Counted from the stretch's first letter, positions 13,701 to 24,817 are shown. The stretch is DNA of 64,000 nt from Blastobasis lacticolella (GCA_905147135.1 LR990056.1:13588001-13652000); one strand, 5' to 3'. Made by a program: numbers and translations. The notes: a model not told the origin generated them from the letters alone.

Positions 13701-16700
13701 TTCTATAGCTAAAAAACTGTATTAAACCGTCACTCCAATGAGGAGTTTTCCAATAGGTATCTAAAGCATTCTTAACCACTCACTAGATGGCGGCCCGACA
13801 ATTTTGGTAATTGATAATCCCTTGAATAAGGTTCTTAGCAAAGGGGATATAAACACTGGGTACGTTGTATTGGATAATATTGTATTTATCAATAGTTTTC
13901 AACCATTTTAGAGGTTACAATAAAATGGAACATAGTGCCCATTCATAAAAATATGGCTTTGTACATTTCGTTCAACCTTTAAAAGTTATGTTTATTTTAA
14001 TAAACATTTTATTTTTAGGTTTAGTATTAGATGGTTCCTGCCAATAACTGCCAAAATTTAAAAAAATTACCAGAATTGTAGGAGCGCCATCTATTGATGC
14101 TTTTTGAAACCAACTGACAATACCTACTGGAAACTCCTCATTGATCTTCAACTATATGCGACTGTCGAAGGTAGTTGGGACAATATTTTTTGACTACAAT
14201 AGTCATTTCAATGTTATTATTAATGGGGAAATATGGCTAGAAAAAATTTCGAATTCGAAATGTCATAGCGCGAAAATTATACCCCAGAACATCTCATCTA
14301 ACTTGATACAGAAAGTAAATCTGTAATAAAATTATTACCTAAGTAATTAAATACTAACCGAGACTGGTTACAACCTCATTGTATGGCTATTAGAATTAAA
14401 TTACCACCAGACCGCTACAAGTCTAATTAGGACTGCATAGAAAGTTGGGAAATGCCAAGTACTTGCATCGCCGTTTGGTTTTAACCTCAGTATTCTCCAG
14501 TAGTTTACACATATCGAACGATACTTGTTTTGCAATGAGGCAAGGATGTGCATGCAAATGTCAAGTTGTTGATGGTAGGATATTTGAATGCAAAAGTGAT
14601 TTGATTATGCATGTTACTTGGCAACGAAATATACTTGCTGACTTAGGGCCGATTGATCAATCCTCAGATAAAACCAAGGATTTTACATACATATATAGGA
14701 GAGGGATAAAACATATCTAATAAGTATTACGTGAAAATTAAAACATATCATCAGACATATATGTAAAGTGAAAAATTATAGTTTGTTATTTGTTAGTATA
14801 TTACTTTATCGGGCAGTTCAATGCCAATGTCTGATATTGGCGCCTGTTTTTACTTAGCAGTTACATTGACCGTACCTATTTTTTTAACTTAAAAATTATT
14901 AAAACAATTCCTATATATACTAAACCTCTAAACTCAGTCTGAACTAAGGTAACTTTGTAAAATTAAAGTAGCTATAGATACAGTTCTTATGTCTTCTTCT
15001 AATACCTGTACCTAACTCAGTTCAGAGTGAGTTAAGAGGTGTTCTATAGTTGATATATTAAGTATTGCTTGGTTCATAATTTTCAACAAAATAAGTTTGG
15101 TTAGTGTAACAGCAAAAAAAGGCACCACTGATCCATATAAATCTGAGGATTGAAAAATCGGCTCTAAAGAGCTAATAAGCGACAGAGATATACAGGCGAT
15201 CGCAGTTCGCACTGTAGCGCATTAACAGCAGGGCCGGATTTAGGGGAGAGCAACCGGGGCTAAAGACCCGCCACACACAGCCACAAACAAGGGGCCCCCA
15301 CAATAGACTTCGGAAAAAAAAAACTTTCAAATTCCAATTAGTAAACACTAGTAAATATCTTTTCCTTTGATATTGTTTTTTTGCTCTTTTACCTTTACCT
15401 ACAGATGGCAGTACATACATGATTATTTGATTGTAATGAGGAGTTTTCCAATAGGTATCTAAAGCATTCCTAACCACTCACTAGATGGCGCCCCGACAAT
15501 TTTGGTAATTGATAATCGCTTGAAATAGGTTCTTAGCAAACAGGATATAAACACTGGGTACGTTGTATTGGATAATATTGTATTTGTCAATAGTTTTCAA
15601 CCATTTTAGAGGTTGTAATAATAATGCAAAATAGTGCCAACTTCTATAAATATTTCTTTTTACATTTCGTTCAACCTTTAACAGTAATGTTTATATTAAT
15701 AAACATTTTATTTTTAAGTTTAGTATTAGTTGGTTGCATGAAATCACTGCCACCATCATACAGATTAAAAAAAGATTACCAAAATTGTAGGAGCGCCATC
15801 TATTGATGCTTTTTGAAACCGACTATCAATACCTACTGGAAAACTCCTCATTACACTTAATTTATTATTTTTTAATTACACTTAATTACAATAAATTATT
15901 TATTGAAAATCTCGACTTAAAAAACTTTTTCACTTTATTTGGAAAATAATTTGGGGCGAGGGGGCCTCCGCTCCTTCGTTGCCCTGAGGCCTCTGGACCT
16001 CTAAATCCGGCCCTGATTAACAGTGAAAAAATAGAGAGGCAATATAAATAAACCGCACCGCATCCCTTAGGTAGCAGATGTCTTGTAAGACAGCGACCAC
16101 TTTCCATCAGGTGGACCATCAGTCAGAAAAAAAAAATCGTAGAATCCTCGTTTCCCATCAGTCATCACCATCAATTTCTACCTAACATAAAACTTGACCA
16201 CACGAGCTATACTTACCATCATTTACCTTCTTTCAGGCATCGGTGGTGTTTACAAAGGTGTATCAGCCACGATAATGAAGCAGGGCAGCAACCAAGCCAT
16301 CAGGTTCTTCGTGATGGAGTCCCTCAGGGACTGGTACAAGGGCGGCGACAGGGACAAGCCTGTGCCGAAATACATCGTCGGATTATTCGGTGGTATCGCT
16401 GGTACGTATCTTTTTTTTAATACAATATATTGGATATAGACCGTAGATGGAGCTTCGGCCTATGGAGAATGTGCACTGTCAATCTAACACAACTCTATAA
16501 AAAATAACTCGACGTCGTATAAAAAGCTAATAGATTAAGATGACCAAGGCCACCAAATTTGACAATAGCAGTGGTTATGAAGGGGTATTTGACAACTTAT
16601 AGCCGTCCCTTTTAGTCACGTTATATGCACCATTAAAAAAAGAAACAAAATATAAATTGTGACTCAGCTGTGCTCCTTCTGCCTCTATGTCAAATTTCTT

Positions 16701-18569
16701 TGCTTTGATATTTTACCTACCTATTTGATGTAAAAGGATATTTTACCTACCGCCATAACCGAGACTGTTTTGCTCGTAAGTGGCTAGAAATTTGAAAAAG
16801 TGAATTAAGCAAACGTTGTAGAGAATTTTCTGTAGATGACCGTAGTGTAAGAGCATTTTTGCCATAGACCGCCGTTTTCGAGTTACAAGCAAAAGACTGG
16901 AAAAAGTCAAAAAATGACAAGTTCTTGGGTCCCACAAGGTAGCACAGGCTCCTCGAGGTCGAAAACTTAAATGACACACCACACACAATCCCCAAACAAA
17001 CTCCCATAATTTCATACAAATCGGAATCGTGTCTAGATCGAAAGTAGGTAGGGACCTACTTTCATTCGCCTCATTCGTATCTATGTATTACTTATTATTT
17101 ACGTTGATATTTATCTCTCGATCCAAAGTCTAACGTACAAAGTCTAAATCCGTTACTCCATATTTGGATTATTTGGTGATTGTATTTGTAGGATACCTAA
17201 AACAAGAAAGTGTTGATTCTGTCTAATTGTGTTTACTCGCATAGCCGACAGACAGCCTTATGGTTATCTTTTGATGAGATTTAGTTTTATCGTGTCCGTA
17301 ATCTTGAGCAAGTAAATATGGGTGACATATTTACAACAACCCATGTTACAATACGCGACAGCCATTATTTTTAGGGTTCCGTAGGGTTCCGTTCCTAATG
17401 GTGAAAAGGAACCTCATTAGTAAACCTCCGCTGTCTTGCCTCAGTCACAGGGTTGGGCTATCTTTGGAAAAACCTGATTCCCGAAAAAAATCAGCTGTTT
17501 CATATATTTTAGCGTATTCTTTTAAATTTTGTATGAAACAGCTGATTTTTTTACACAGGTGCACGCCGAATTGTTTTCCGATTTCGAATTAAAGAGAAGG
17601 ATCACAATATTTCGAATATAACATCATTTCACCAATACGTGTTGCTCCGGTTCGGTACGGAACCCTTGGTATGCGCGTCCGACTCGCATTTCTTGTATCG
17701 TCGGGCGAGAATTTCGTTTGTAAAGATAAATATTGATTATCTGTTAGGGAAATAATCATAAATTTTATTATCTATCCGTATGATTTAAATGCTCTAATAA
17801 CATAGCAATATTTTATTTCTGCACTGCCGGAAAACACAATAAGGCCACAACTCATCCTCCGGTTTGAAGGATAAAGTGGCCAACGAAATTACAGGAATGA
17901 GGCTCTCAGTCCTCACAGTGACAACGTACCTGCGGTTTTGCATTTTTGTTACCTGCAAGCTAAATGTAGGAATTGTAGATGTTATGGGCAACAGCTAGCA
18001 CTTACCATCTGTAGCCGTATTCACAATGATTCGAAACCGTTTTCGAACGATTCGACACGAAATTCGTGAGCGGCGAATCCGTGTCGATCGATATGAAAGC
18101 TGTTATTCAGAATCCCAATAGATTCCACGGAAATTCTACTCTCTATAACATATGAAAATTTCATCAAAATTAACTGAAACCACATTTTCCTAAGAACTTT
18201 TGCGGGATCCTTTGTCGATTCCGTATCCGAATCCGATTTCCGAGCCATTGTGAATACGGCTACTGGTGGGCTGTCTGCTCGTTTGTCACTGACTAGCAAA
18301 ACAAAACTCATAGATGCATTTCTTTCCCAGGTGCCGCATCCGTGTTCGGGAACACACCCATAGACGTCGTGAAGACCCGCATGCAAGGCCTCGAAGCCTC
18401 CAAGTACAAGAGCACCTGGGACTGCTTCATCAAGACTTGGAAACACGAAGGCCCACTCGCCTTCTACAAAGGTACCGTTCCCAGACTGAGTAGGGTTGTC
18501 TTCGACGTCGCTATCACGTTTACAATATACGACAGTATCATGGATGTCTTCAACTTTATGTGGAAGTAG
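1798..18569 (+). CDS. sea: Mitochondrial tricarboxylate (citrate) transport protein, SLC25A1 type
   Basis: Five exons: 1798-1996, 5668-5794, 12741-12964, 16237-16401 and 18331-18569. All borders are GT-AG and phases agree, giving 954 nt and 317 residues, the usual length of the citrate carrier. The three mitochondrial-carrier signatures are present: PTEYVK (about residues 53-58), PMETVK (150-155) and PIDVVK (248-253), one at the end of the first helix of each of the three repeats. The protein exchanges mitochondrial citrate for cytosolic malate across the inner membrane and so supplies cytosolic acetyl-CoA; the Drosophila orthologue is scheggia. The Ala/Gly-rich N-terminus is unremarkable. 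The gene covers about 16.8 kb because introns 1-3 are full of transposon debris. It is divergent from Snr1 and convergent with the aldo-keto reductase gene. Start chosen at the first ATG, 1798. Confidence 0.95.
3747..3864. repeat. Foldback (hairpin) element in intron 1 of the citrate carrier gene
   Basis: Left arm 3747-3807 and right arm about 3813-3864 are near-perfect inverted complements (CTACACATATTATCGG... against ...CCGATAATATGTGTAG) around a short AT/CG loop. The whole can form a stem of roughly 50 bp. The flanks also share TTCACTAC/GTAGTGAA, suggesting the palindrome once extended to about 3741-3879. No transposase is encoded, so it is probably a MITE or foldback element. Confidence 0.7.
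4290..4615 (+). mobile_element. LINE fragment, reverse-transcriptase C-terminus
   Basis: In plus-strand reading, with one in-frame stop, the segment gives [18 protein letters not shown] followed by [13 protein letters not shown]. This is the C-terminal signature of a jockey/CR1-like LINE. A related piece recurs at 55700-55770. Both ends are approximate. It is decayed and cannot move. Confidence 0.7.
4620..4856 (-). mobile_element. tRNA-derived SINE (reverse orientation)
   Basis: On the minus strand the 5' end carries a pol III A box (TGGTTCAGTTG) and a B box (GGTGCGATTCC, one mismatch). The body is like the copy at 11565-11830, with the shared words TTTTAATTTCTGT and a conserved end near GGGACTAGACGGCGCT. 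Promoter boxes plus a second and third copy in the window support a SINE. Confidence 0.75.
5385..5640 (+). repeat. LINE 3'-end repeat (GCTCGTTTGTCAC family)
   Basis: Shares CAAGCAACAATGCTTG, CTCACAGTGACAAC and GCTCGTTTGTCAC with 17845-18300 and 33990-34225. It lies just upstream of exon 2 of the citrate carrier and ends in an A-rich tail, consistent with a 5'-truncated non-LTR copy. Confidence 0.6.
6327..6550. repeat. Cluster of TATCAAGATAA palindromes
   Basis: Contains the perfect 20-bp palindrome ATCAAGATAATTATCTTGAT near 6327-6348. GATATTTATC and TATCAAGAT words recur up to about 6550. It is in intron 2 of the citrate carrier. Each unit is also a GATA-type site (WGATAR), but no function can be inferred. 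Confidence 0.5.
6590..6730 (-). repeat. Interspersed repeat (CATCACGATG family, tRNA-like SINE tail)
   Basis: Matches by eye the segments at 25480-25590, 26390-26480 and 29840-30020 through TTTCATCACGATG, TTCCCT(T/C)ACCGTAAGAGC and TTCAACTAATGTACATAACT. The copy at 29840-30020 retains a B-box-like GGATTCGAATCCC on the minus strand, suggesting a tRNA-derived SINE. Confidence 0.55.
8294..8482. mobile_element. GC-rich MITE with long terminal inverted repeats and TAA target duplication
   Basis: The ends are inverted complements (AGGCCTTGCCACACACAAAG... and ...CTTTGTGTGTGGCAAGGCCT), flanked by TAA at 8291-8293 and 8483-8485. A 3-bp TAA/TTA duplication is typical of PIF/Harbinger elements. The interior is a run of GCGATAGTTGCTAGGCAAC-like inverted units, so it can form nested hairpins. 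It is much more GC-rich than the surrounding intron and has no coding capacity. Confidence 0.8.
8605..8860 (+). mobile_element. LINE 3' fragment
   Basis: Plus-strand version of the element at 1003-1490. It carries the stretch for RSYDSDVE followed by CCCAGCCACAGTGTTTCCTTT and the ...CATCAGGTGGCCCGCATGCC... tail, ending in an A-run. Frameshifted remnant. Confidence 0.65.
9600..9745 (+). repeat. Interspersed repeat tail (TTCGTCAAAATCCGTTCAG)
   Basis: Contains TTTCGTCAAAATCCGTTCAG and ends ...CGCATTTATAATATTATTA, words shared with 48205-48390 and familiar as ends of widespread insect repeats. Element class is not certain from sequence alone. Confidence 0.45.
11218..11440 (+). repeat. Interspersed repeat (GACCCGGCGCGACTTCG family)
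   Basis: About 220 bp closely resembling 38105-38270 plus 38470-38560: GACCCGGCGCGACTTCGTTC, ACCACTGTATCTATT and GCGACTTTGTTTTATACTAT-like words in the same order. In intron 2 of the citrate carrier. Confidence 0.55.
11565..11830 (+). mobile_element. tRNA-derived SINE
   Basis: A box TGGTTCAATGG near 11572 and B box GGTTCGATTCC near 11619 match pol III internal promoter consensus at tRNA-like spacing. The body follows (TAATTTTAATTTCTGTTACG, then GGGGCTAGATGGCGCTGTG). Copies are at 4620-4856 (minus) and 53118-53270 (head missing). The head does not fold as a standard tRNA, so it is not annotated as a tRNA gene. Confidence 0.8.
12405..12665 (+). mobile_element. LINE 3' end ending in TGATGAT
   Basis: Shares TGGTGTCCGGCAGAGTAGAA, CATTTTCCATTGTTATATTT and CCTTTCGTGGGAGAGGCCC with 26690-26935 and 57085-57300, and ends GGGCTGTGATGATAA. 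This is a familiar 3' end of lepidopteran LINEs. It ends about 75 bp before exon 3 of the citrate carrier. Confidence 0.65.
13098..14286. mobile_element. About 1.2-kb element with roughly 130-bp terminal inverted repeats
   Basis: The left arm about 13098-13228 and the right arm about 14148-14286 are imperfect inverted complements. Shared words, read outward-in, include AATTCGA, CATTAATAATRACATTGAAAT, GTCAAAAAATATT (left with small changes) and CTTCGACAGTCG. A second element (13737-14142) is inserted beside the right arm. No transposase is recognised. The 116-residue open frame across the left arm looks incidental. Confidence 0.55.
13737..14142. mobile_element. MITE, TIR AATGAGGAGTTTTCC (copy 1)
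   Basis: Begins AATGAGGAGTTTTCCAATAG and ends with the inverted complement ...GGAAACTCCTCATT. Copies 2 (15436-15851) and 3 (56421-56878) are clearly alignable along their whole length. In this copy the 60-codon frame seen in the others is interrupted by an early TAA. Flanks are CA/TG rather than TA, so the insertion site has decayed. Confidence 0.8.
15229..16015. mobile_element. hAT-type MITE with 8-bp target duplication, carrying a nested MITE
   Basis: The ends are CAGGGCCGGATTTAG and CTAAATCCGGCCCTG, perfect inverted complements. They are flanked by the identical 8-mer ATTAACAG at 15221-15228 and 16016-16023. A CAGGG terminus plus an 8-bp duplication is diagnostic of the hAT superfamily. 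Without the nested insertion at 15436-15851 it would be about 370 bp, a non-autonomous element. Located in intron 3 of the citrate carrier. Confidence 0.9.
15436..15851 (+). mobile_element. MITE, TIR ATGAGGAGTTTTCC (copy 2), inside the hAT MITE
   Basis: Terminal ATGAGGAGTTTTCC and GGAAAACTCCTCAT inverted repeats flanked by TA at 15434-15435 and 15852-15853, as for Tc1/mariner-type elements. It carries a 60-codon open frame at 15624-15806 ([20 protein letters not shown]...) with one hydrophobic stretch; copy 3 has an equivalent intact frame. It inserted after the hAT element arrived. Confidence 0.85.
16060..16128 (+). mobile_element. Short LINE tail
   Basis: CGACCACTTTCCATCAGGTGG followed by an A-run at about 16127; the same tail as in the fragments near 8820 and 44090. 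5'-truncated to under 80 bp. Confidence 0.5.
16436..16690 (+). repeat. Interspersed repeat shared with 56046-56245
   Basis: Shares GAGAATGTGCACTGTCA, GTATTTGACAACTTATAGC and a run ending in ...TCAGCTGTG with 56046-56245. Class unknown. It lies at the start of intron 4 of the citrate carrier. Confidence 0.5.
17365..17690 (+). repeat. Interspersed repeat (AGGGTTCCGTA ... CGGAACCC)
   Basis: Starts AGGGTTCCGTAGGGTTCCG and ends with GGTTCGGTACGGAACCCTTG then GCGTCCGACTCGCA, a common lepidopteran repeat. Inside is an inverted pair around AAATCAGCTGTTTCATA / TATGAAACAGCTGATTT. Confidence 0.5.
17845..18300 (+). repeat. LINE 3'-end repeat interrupted by a MITE
   Basis: Same family as 5385-5640 and 33990-34225. 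The reading CAGCTAGCACTTACCATC...GGTGGGCTGTCTGCTCGTTT is split at 18010/18264 by the TIR element described next. The tail ends about 30 bp before exon 5 of the citrate carrier. Confidence 0.65.
18011..18263 (-). mobile_element. MITE with TIR GTAGCCGTATTCACAATG and a full-length small ORF (copy 1)
   Basis: Terminal repeats GTAGCCGTATTCACAATG on both ends, with similarity continuing for about 50 bp. On the minus strand an uninterrupted 75-codon frame runs from the ATG inside one TIR to a stop inside the other ([20 protein letters not shown]...). A second copy of the same length is at 59583-59835 in the opposite orientation. Related copies of the host repeat lack it. Confidence 0.85.
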
Positions 18570-18902
18570 AGTACCTAGGGTTAGAAGCGCTAATATTTCG
18601 ATGGGCCTACATATCCACTGTGATAGGTTGTTTTCTATGATTTGGGTAAATGAATTGTCATCTATCAAAGTATCAACCCTGTCAATTACCACAAATTACT
18701 GCCATTTTTGTACTCGAGTATTTGTAGTATTATTTATTGGGTGAACTGTTTGACTAATGCGAAACTGTCTTCCCATGCCCAGTAATATTAGCGCTTCAAC
18801 CAGATCAATGTTAGACCGTGCTTTGGGCACGTTGGTACTAGATGCTGTGATGTACGCTTTGATATAGGCAAATGTGGTGCTAATGATGTATATAACAATG
18901 TA

Positions 18903-19234
18903 GAGCTCGTCTAATTTAAAATGACGCGCCCCACTATCGCATTAACGCACACAAGCCAACGTCCATAGGCTGCGGTGACTGCTTACCATCAGGCAGGCCG
19001 CAAGCTTGTTTGCCACCTTAGTGGTATAAAAAAAAGCAAGTTTAAAATATGGACGCAATACATATACAAATGCCGTTGTAATTGGTCATTCAGTTGCCGG
19101 TAAGATTCAAACGTCGGAGCACGCGCCGTTCATTGGCTCCCACACAGATGAAGTGTCGTTATTCATATTTGCACTCACACATCGAAATCAACTAACTAAG
19201 TAGTGGGGCGCGTCATCTTAGACTAGACGAGCTC
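18903..19234. mobile_element. MITE, TIR GAGCTCGTCTAA, TA target duplication (copy 1, with LINE insertion)
   Basis: The ends, GAGCTCGTCTAA... with GACGCGCCCCACT just inside and the complementary AGTGGGGCGCGTC...CTAGACGAGCTC, are flanked by TA at 18901-18902 and 19235-19236. An 81-bp LINE tail occupies 18956-19036; the copy at 52698-52944 lacks it and shows the empty site. Confidence 0.85.
18956..19036 (+). mobile_element. 81-bp 5'-truncated LINE tail
   Basis: The common tail CCATAGGCTGCGGTGACTGC...AAGCTTGTTTGCCACC ending in an A-run. Compared with the paralogous MITE at 52698-52944 the host sequence reads straight through at CACACAAG/CAAGTTTA, so the insertion limits are exact to a few bases. 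Confidence 0.8.
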
Positions 19235-19245
19235 TACCAATGTAT

Positions 19246-19638
19246 ATGTCGCAGCCGGATGGTTAAATTAGCCGGTTAACTAAACGGCTAGCTTATTGAG
19301 CAGTTATTTAGTTGAAAATTTGCCAGTTTCATAAGATTTTAAAGTGATGTTGAAAGAAAGATATTGCCTCGAGTTTACGCAGCTCTTCCACACATTGTTC
19401 CAATGCTAACCTACTTACAATAACTTCAAAGTATAATAATAGTTTGCATTAGGTTTCTATTCGGTTAGTTTAGGTTAGCATTATGACAATGAATGGAAGA
19501 GCTCCGTAAACTCGAGGCAATATCGTTCATTTGACTTTACTTTCAAAGTTCATGAATTTGGCCAATTTTCAATTAAATAACTGCTTAAATAGCTAGCCGT
19601 TTGATTAACCAGCTAATTTAACCATTTGGCTGCGACAT
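19246..19638. mobile_element. Foldback element with arms of about 165 bp
   Basis: ATGTCGCAGCC...at the left and ...GGCTGCGACAT at the right. The arms match in order through GGTTAAATTAGC, AACGGCTAGCT, GCAGTTATTTA, ATATTGCCTCGAGTTTACG and AGCTCTTCCA up to GCTAACCTA around the centre. Flanks are ATAT-rich, compatible with a TA duplication. Confidence 0.75.
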
Positions 19639-20689
19639 ATATAACAATGTACCATTCAATCTGTAGGAACGTCTTATCATTCAACTCTTTTGGAGATTTA
19701 TAGAACTATTTACACTAACTTGCCTGTATCTAAGCAATATTCGTACCAAACCGCGCCTATAGTCTCATTTTATTTAACTTAGATGTACAAATTGTATGTA
19801 TAAGCTGTGCTTATGGTAGAGAGTAAGTGAAAGTGGTTATGTGACTTTTAGAGTATGTTGACGCTAAAATTTACAATGTTAAATGTTTCAATGAAAAGTA
19901 TATTTTTGTAGGAGGCTTACTAAATAAGTAAGGATTATTGTTTTTGTGTTGTTATGCAATGTATTAATCTATTTGACTATTTGACACTTTATCAGGGTTT
20001 CTTTTTATATTATTACTGGTCAATTTACTTTTATTTATTTAATTATATATTTTTATTTTTTATCAAGACGCGAATAAATGTCAACGAATTTTTACATTAT
20101 TATAATATTATGATACCAAATAACTTAAGGTCTAACCAAGAATTTATTTTTAATGTTTTGTTATTTGTTAAATATTGGCTTAAAAGCTGTCAAAAATCAA
20201 TTTGAAACTACGTAAATCATGATTATTATTATTACTTACTTATGCCATTTTAAAAAATAATACACTTTTTAGAATGTTTTAATACAATTTACATTTATTA
20301 TAATGCTATTTTATACATTACTATTATATGTACAATTTTCTAATGTCATTTATAAAATGCATTTCAGTGATACTTTTACTTTTATACTCTTCTTTTTGAT
20401 CCCAATTAAGGTCTCTTAAACCAAATATCTCTTAAGAGATCTTAAACGGACATTCCATAATTATTTTATTGTATTCTGAATACAGGAGATGCAACGCTTT
20501 TATTATACTGGTTACTATTGTTTCGAATAAATGTTGACATGTTATTATTTATTTTGGATTTGTTTTGATTGAATAAAAGTTGATAATGAAATTAGTATGT
20601 TTAGTCTTTTCATTTCGGGTTTCAATATTTTCCTCAAGATATATAATTTAAATTAAAAAGCTGAACAAAACTGGTAAAAATGATAATAT

Positions 20690-20695
20690 TTTATT
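20690..20695 (-). terminator. Polyadenylation signal of the aldo-keto reductase gene
   Basis: AATAAA on the minus strand about 190 bases after the stop codon at 20886-20888. Confidence 0.6.
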
Positions 20696-20885
20696 TAACA
20701 GCAACAAATCGTAGAAAATAACATTCTTCAAAAAAGTATTCTACTTATTACATAATGGACCCAATTGTACTTACATAATAACAACAATCAGTACACAGAT
20801 TTTCTAAGTGGTACTTGATTTTGTTCCACCAAATTGATTGATTGATTGATTTGGTTCTACCTACAATTATGAATTATTTCACTTT

Positions 20886-23352
<2,467 letters not shown>

Positions 23353-24036
23353 ATTGCTTACTGGTAAACTAAATAGGTTACGGTTTTCAGTGCCTACTTC
23401 AAAGTAATACTATTTACAGTGTAAATTGCAAATATTGCAATGCAAAAGTTTGAATGTGGAAGATAAAACTTAGCAAAATGTATAATGATACCAGACCCAA
23501 CTTTAAAATTTTGACTAAATACTTCGAACCGAAATACCCTATTAATAATCCTATTTTCGAAGATGTCCACCACCATGTATATCTACAAATATGTGTTACA
23601 ATTATTCAATGAAGTGTCTCAAAGAGAACCGTCGACCCGTATCAAATCATACGAACTTTTAGAAAAAATTCAGCGTTGTCCTATGATTTTACAAAAATTT
23701 TAAATGAAAATCTGGCAACACTGAATACTCCGCTATCTGTCAAGTGTCGGCTGCTATATAGGACCAAGAACCCTCTACGGTCCTGTGCTACGGTCGGCTG
23801 TCAAGGGAACCACAGACCAGACAGAGAGGGAAACACATAAGTAAAAACAAAGGCATGGAGTTATTAGGAACTATGCAAGTATTTTCGTTCATCCAGACAA
23901 ATCACCAACCAAACCTATAACCAAACCAAAACAATTTAGTACAAACAAAAACAGAGGTTATGTTATGTTAAAGTGCGCTTGTATCTCTATTAATTAATTA
24001 TTTTGTGTTAAGCGTTAATAAATATCTATATTGGAA
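23353..24036. promoter_or_regulatory. Shared divergent upstream region of aldo-keto reductase and Rpp29 genes
   Basis: Only 684 bp separate the two opposed start codons. No repeat was recognised in it, unlike nearly every other gap in the window, which suggests a compact two-way promoter. No TATA box or other element could be placed with confidence. Confidence 0.5.
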
Positions 24037-24672
24037 ATGTCTTCCGAAGAATTTGTAGATAAAGAAGCTGCTCATTGTGTTATAGGTTTCCTGAAATCTA
24101 CAGTTTCTAAATCTGATGTGCCTAATATTGAAACGGAGTTGAAAAAGGACTTCGTTCTTGCTAAGAGAAAAAGTAAACGATTAAAAAGGAAAGTGAGGAA
24201 GAAGAAAGCACGTACGCTAACAAGGAAAGAGAAAAAATCCCTTGGGTTCTATGACTTGCCACGAAACTGTGTTAAATTTGAAGATGTACTGCCTATGCAT
24301 CACATGTGGTCAGATTACATTTCACAGCTTTTGGAGCTAGACAAACCTCTTCCAGATTATACAAGTAAAGGCTGGGAAAATTTCACATTATCATTGTATA
24401 AAGCAGATTTCCACGGCAGCATGTTGACTGTGTTACGTTCAAAGTGCCCAAGTTATGTTTCTAAAACGGGTATATGTGTTATGGATACCAGAAATACTTT
24501 TAAAATCGTATCACATGATAATGTTATCACCACATTACCCAAGAGAGAATGTGTTTTTGAATTGACAGTGAAAAACAAAAAAATAATGTTATTTGGTAAA
24601 CATTTGTGTGTCCGTCCAGCAGAAAGATCTAACAAAAAATTAAAAAGCTACCTTCACCCTGATCTATGTTAA
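24037..24672 (+). CDS. Pop4: RNase P/MRP protein subunit p29 (Rpp29/Pop4)
   Basis: Single-exon frame of 211 residues. The N-terminal half is basic and Lys/Arg-rich (KRKSKRLKRKVRKKKAR), as in eukaryotic Rpp29. The C-terminal half is the Sm-like beta-barrel domain of UPF0086: KADFHGSMLTVLRSKCPSYV, then TGICVMDTRNTFKIV, LPKRECVFEL and a final RPAERSNKKLKSY, close to the known ...ETRNTFKI...PK..C.F...RS.ERS.KKFK pattern. Rpp29 binds the catalytic RNA of nuclear RNase P and RNase MRP, which trim the 5' ends of pre-tRNAs and process pre-rRNA. The first ATG in frame is at 24037; the TTG at 24031 is not expected to start translation. A polyadenylation signal follows at 24812-24817. Confidence 0.93.
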   Translation: MSSEEFVDKEAAHCVIGFLKSTVSKSDVPNIETELKKDFVLAKRKSKRLKRKVRKKKARTLTRKEKKSLGFYDLPRNCVKFEDVLPMHHMWSDYISQLLELDKPLPDYTSKGWENFTLSLYKADFHGSMLTVLRSKCPSYVSKTGICVMDTRNTFKIVSHDNVITTLPKRECVFELTVKNKKIMLFGKHLCVRPAERSNKKLKSYLHPDLC

Positions 24673-24811
24673 TTAATTAATTTATTGTAATATCTATGGT
24701 TTAAATATTACCTTTAAGTATTTAATATAGATTTTTATTCACCAGCCCACCTCTGTAAACAACCTCTTGTAATAATTGTTTTTATCGTGTTTTGGATACA
24801 ATGAAGTATAT

Positions 24812-24817
24812 AATAAA
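24812..24817 (+). terminator. Polyadenylation signal of the Rpp29 gene
   Basis: AATAAA 140 bases after the stop codon. Confidence 0.6.

Larger units (their letters stand above)
18570..20590 (+). other. Region downstream of the citrate carrier: probable 3'UTR with inserted elements
   Basis: No gene was seen between the stop codon and the convergent aldo-keto reductase. Plus-strand AATAAA candidates are at 20073-20078, 20526-20531 and 20572-20577. If a distal one is used, the 3'UTR would hold the MITE at 18903-19234 and the foldback at 19246-19638. Which signal is used cannot be told from sequence. Confidence 0.4.

Noticed and set aside
14445..14720. 91-codon Cys-containing open frame
   Set aside because: No recognised family, no splice signals that make sense, and it sits in an intron of the citrate carrier.
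18021..18692. 223-codon minus-strand open frame
   Set aside because: Chance join of the antisense of citrate carrier exon 5 with the small ORF of the TIR element; not one gene.
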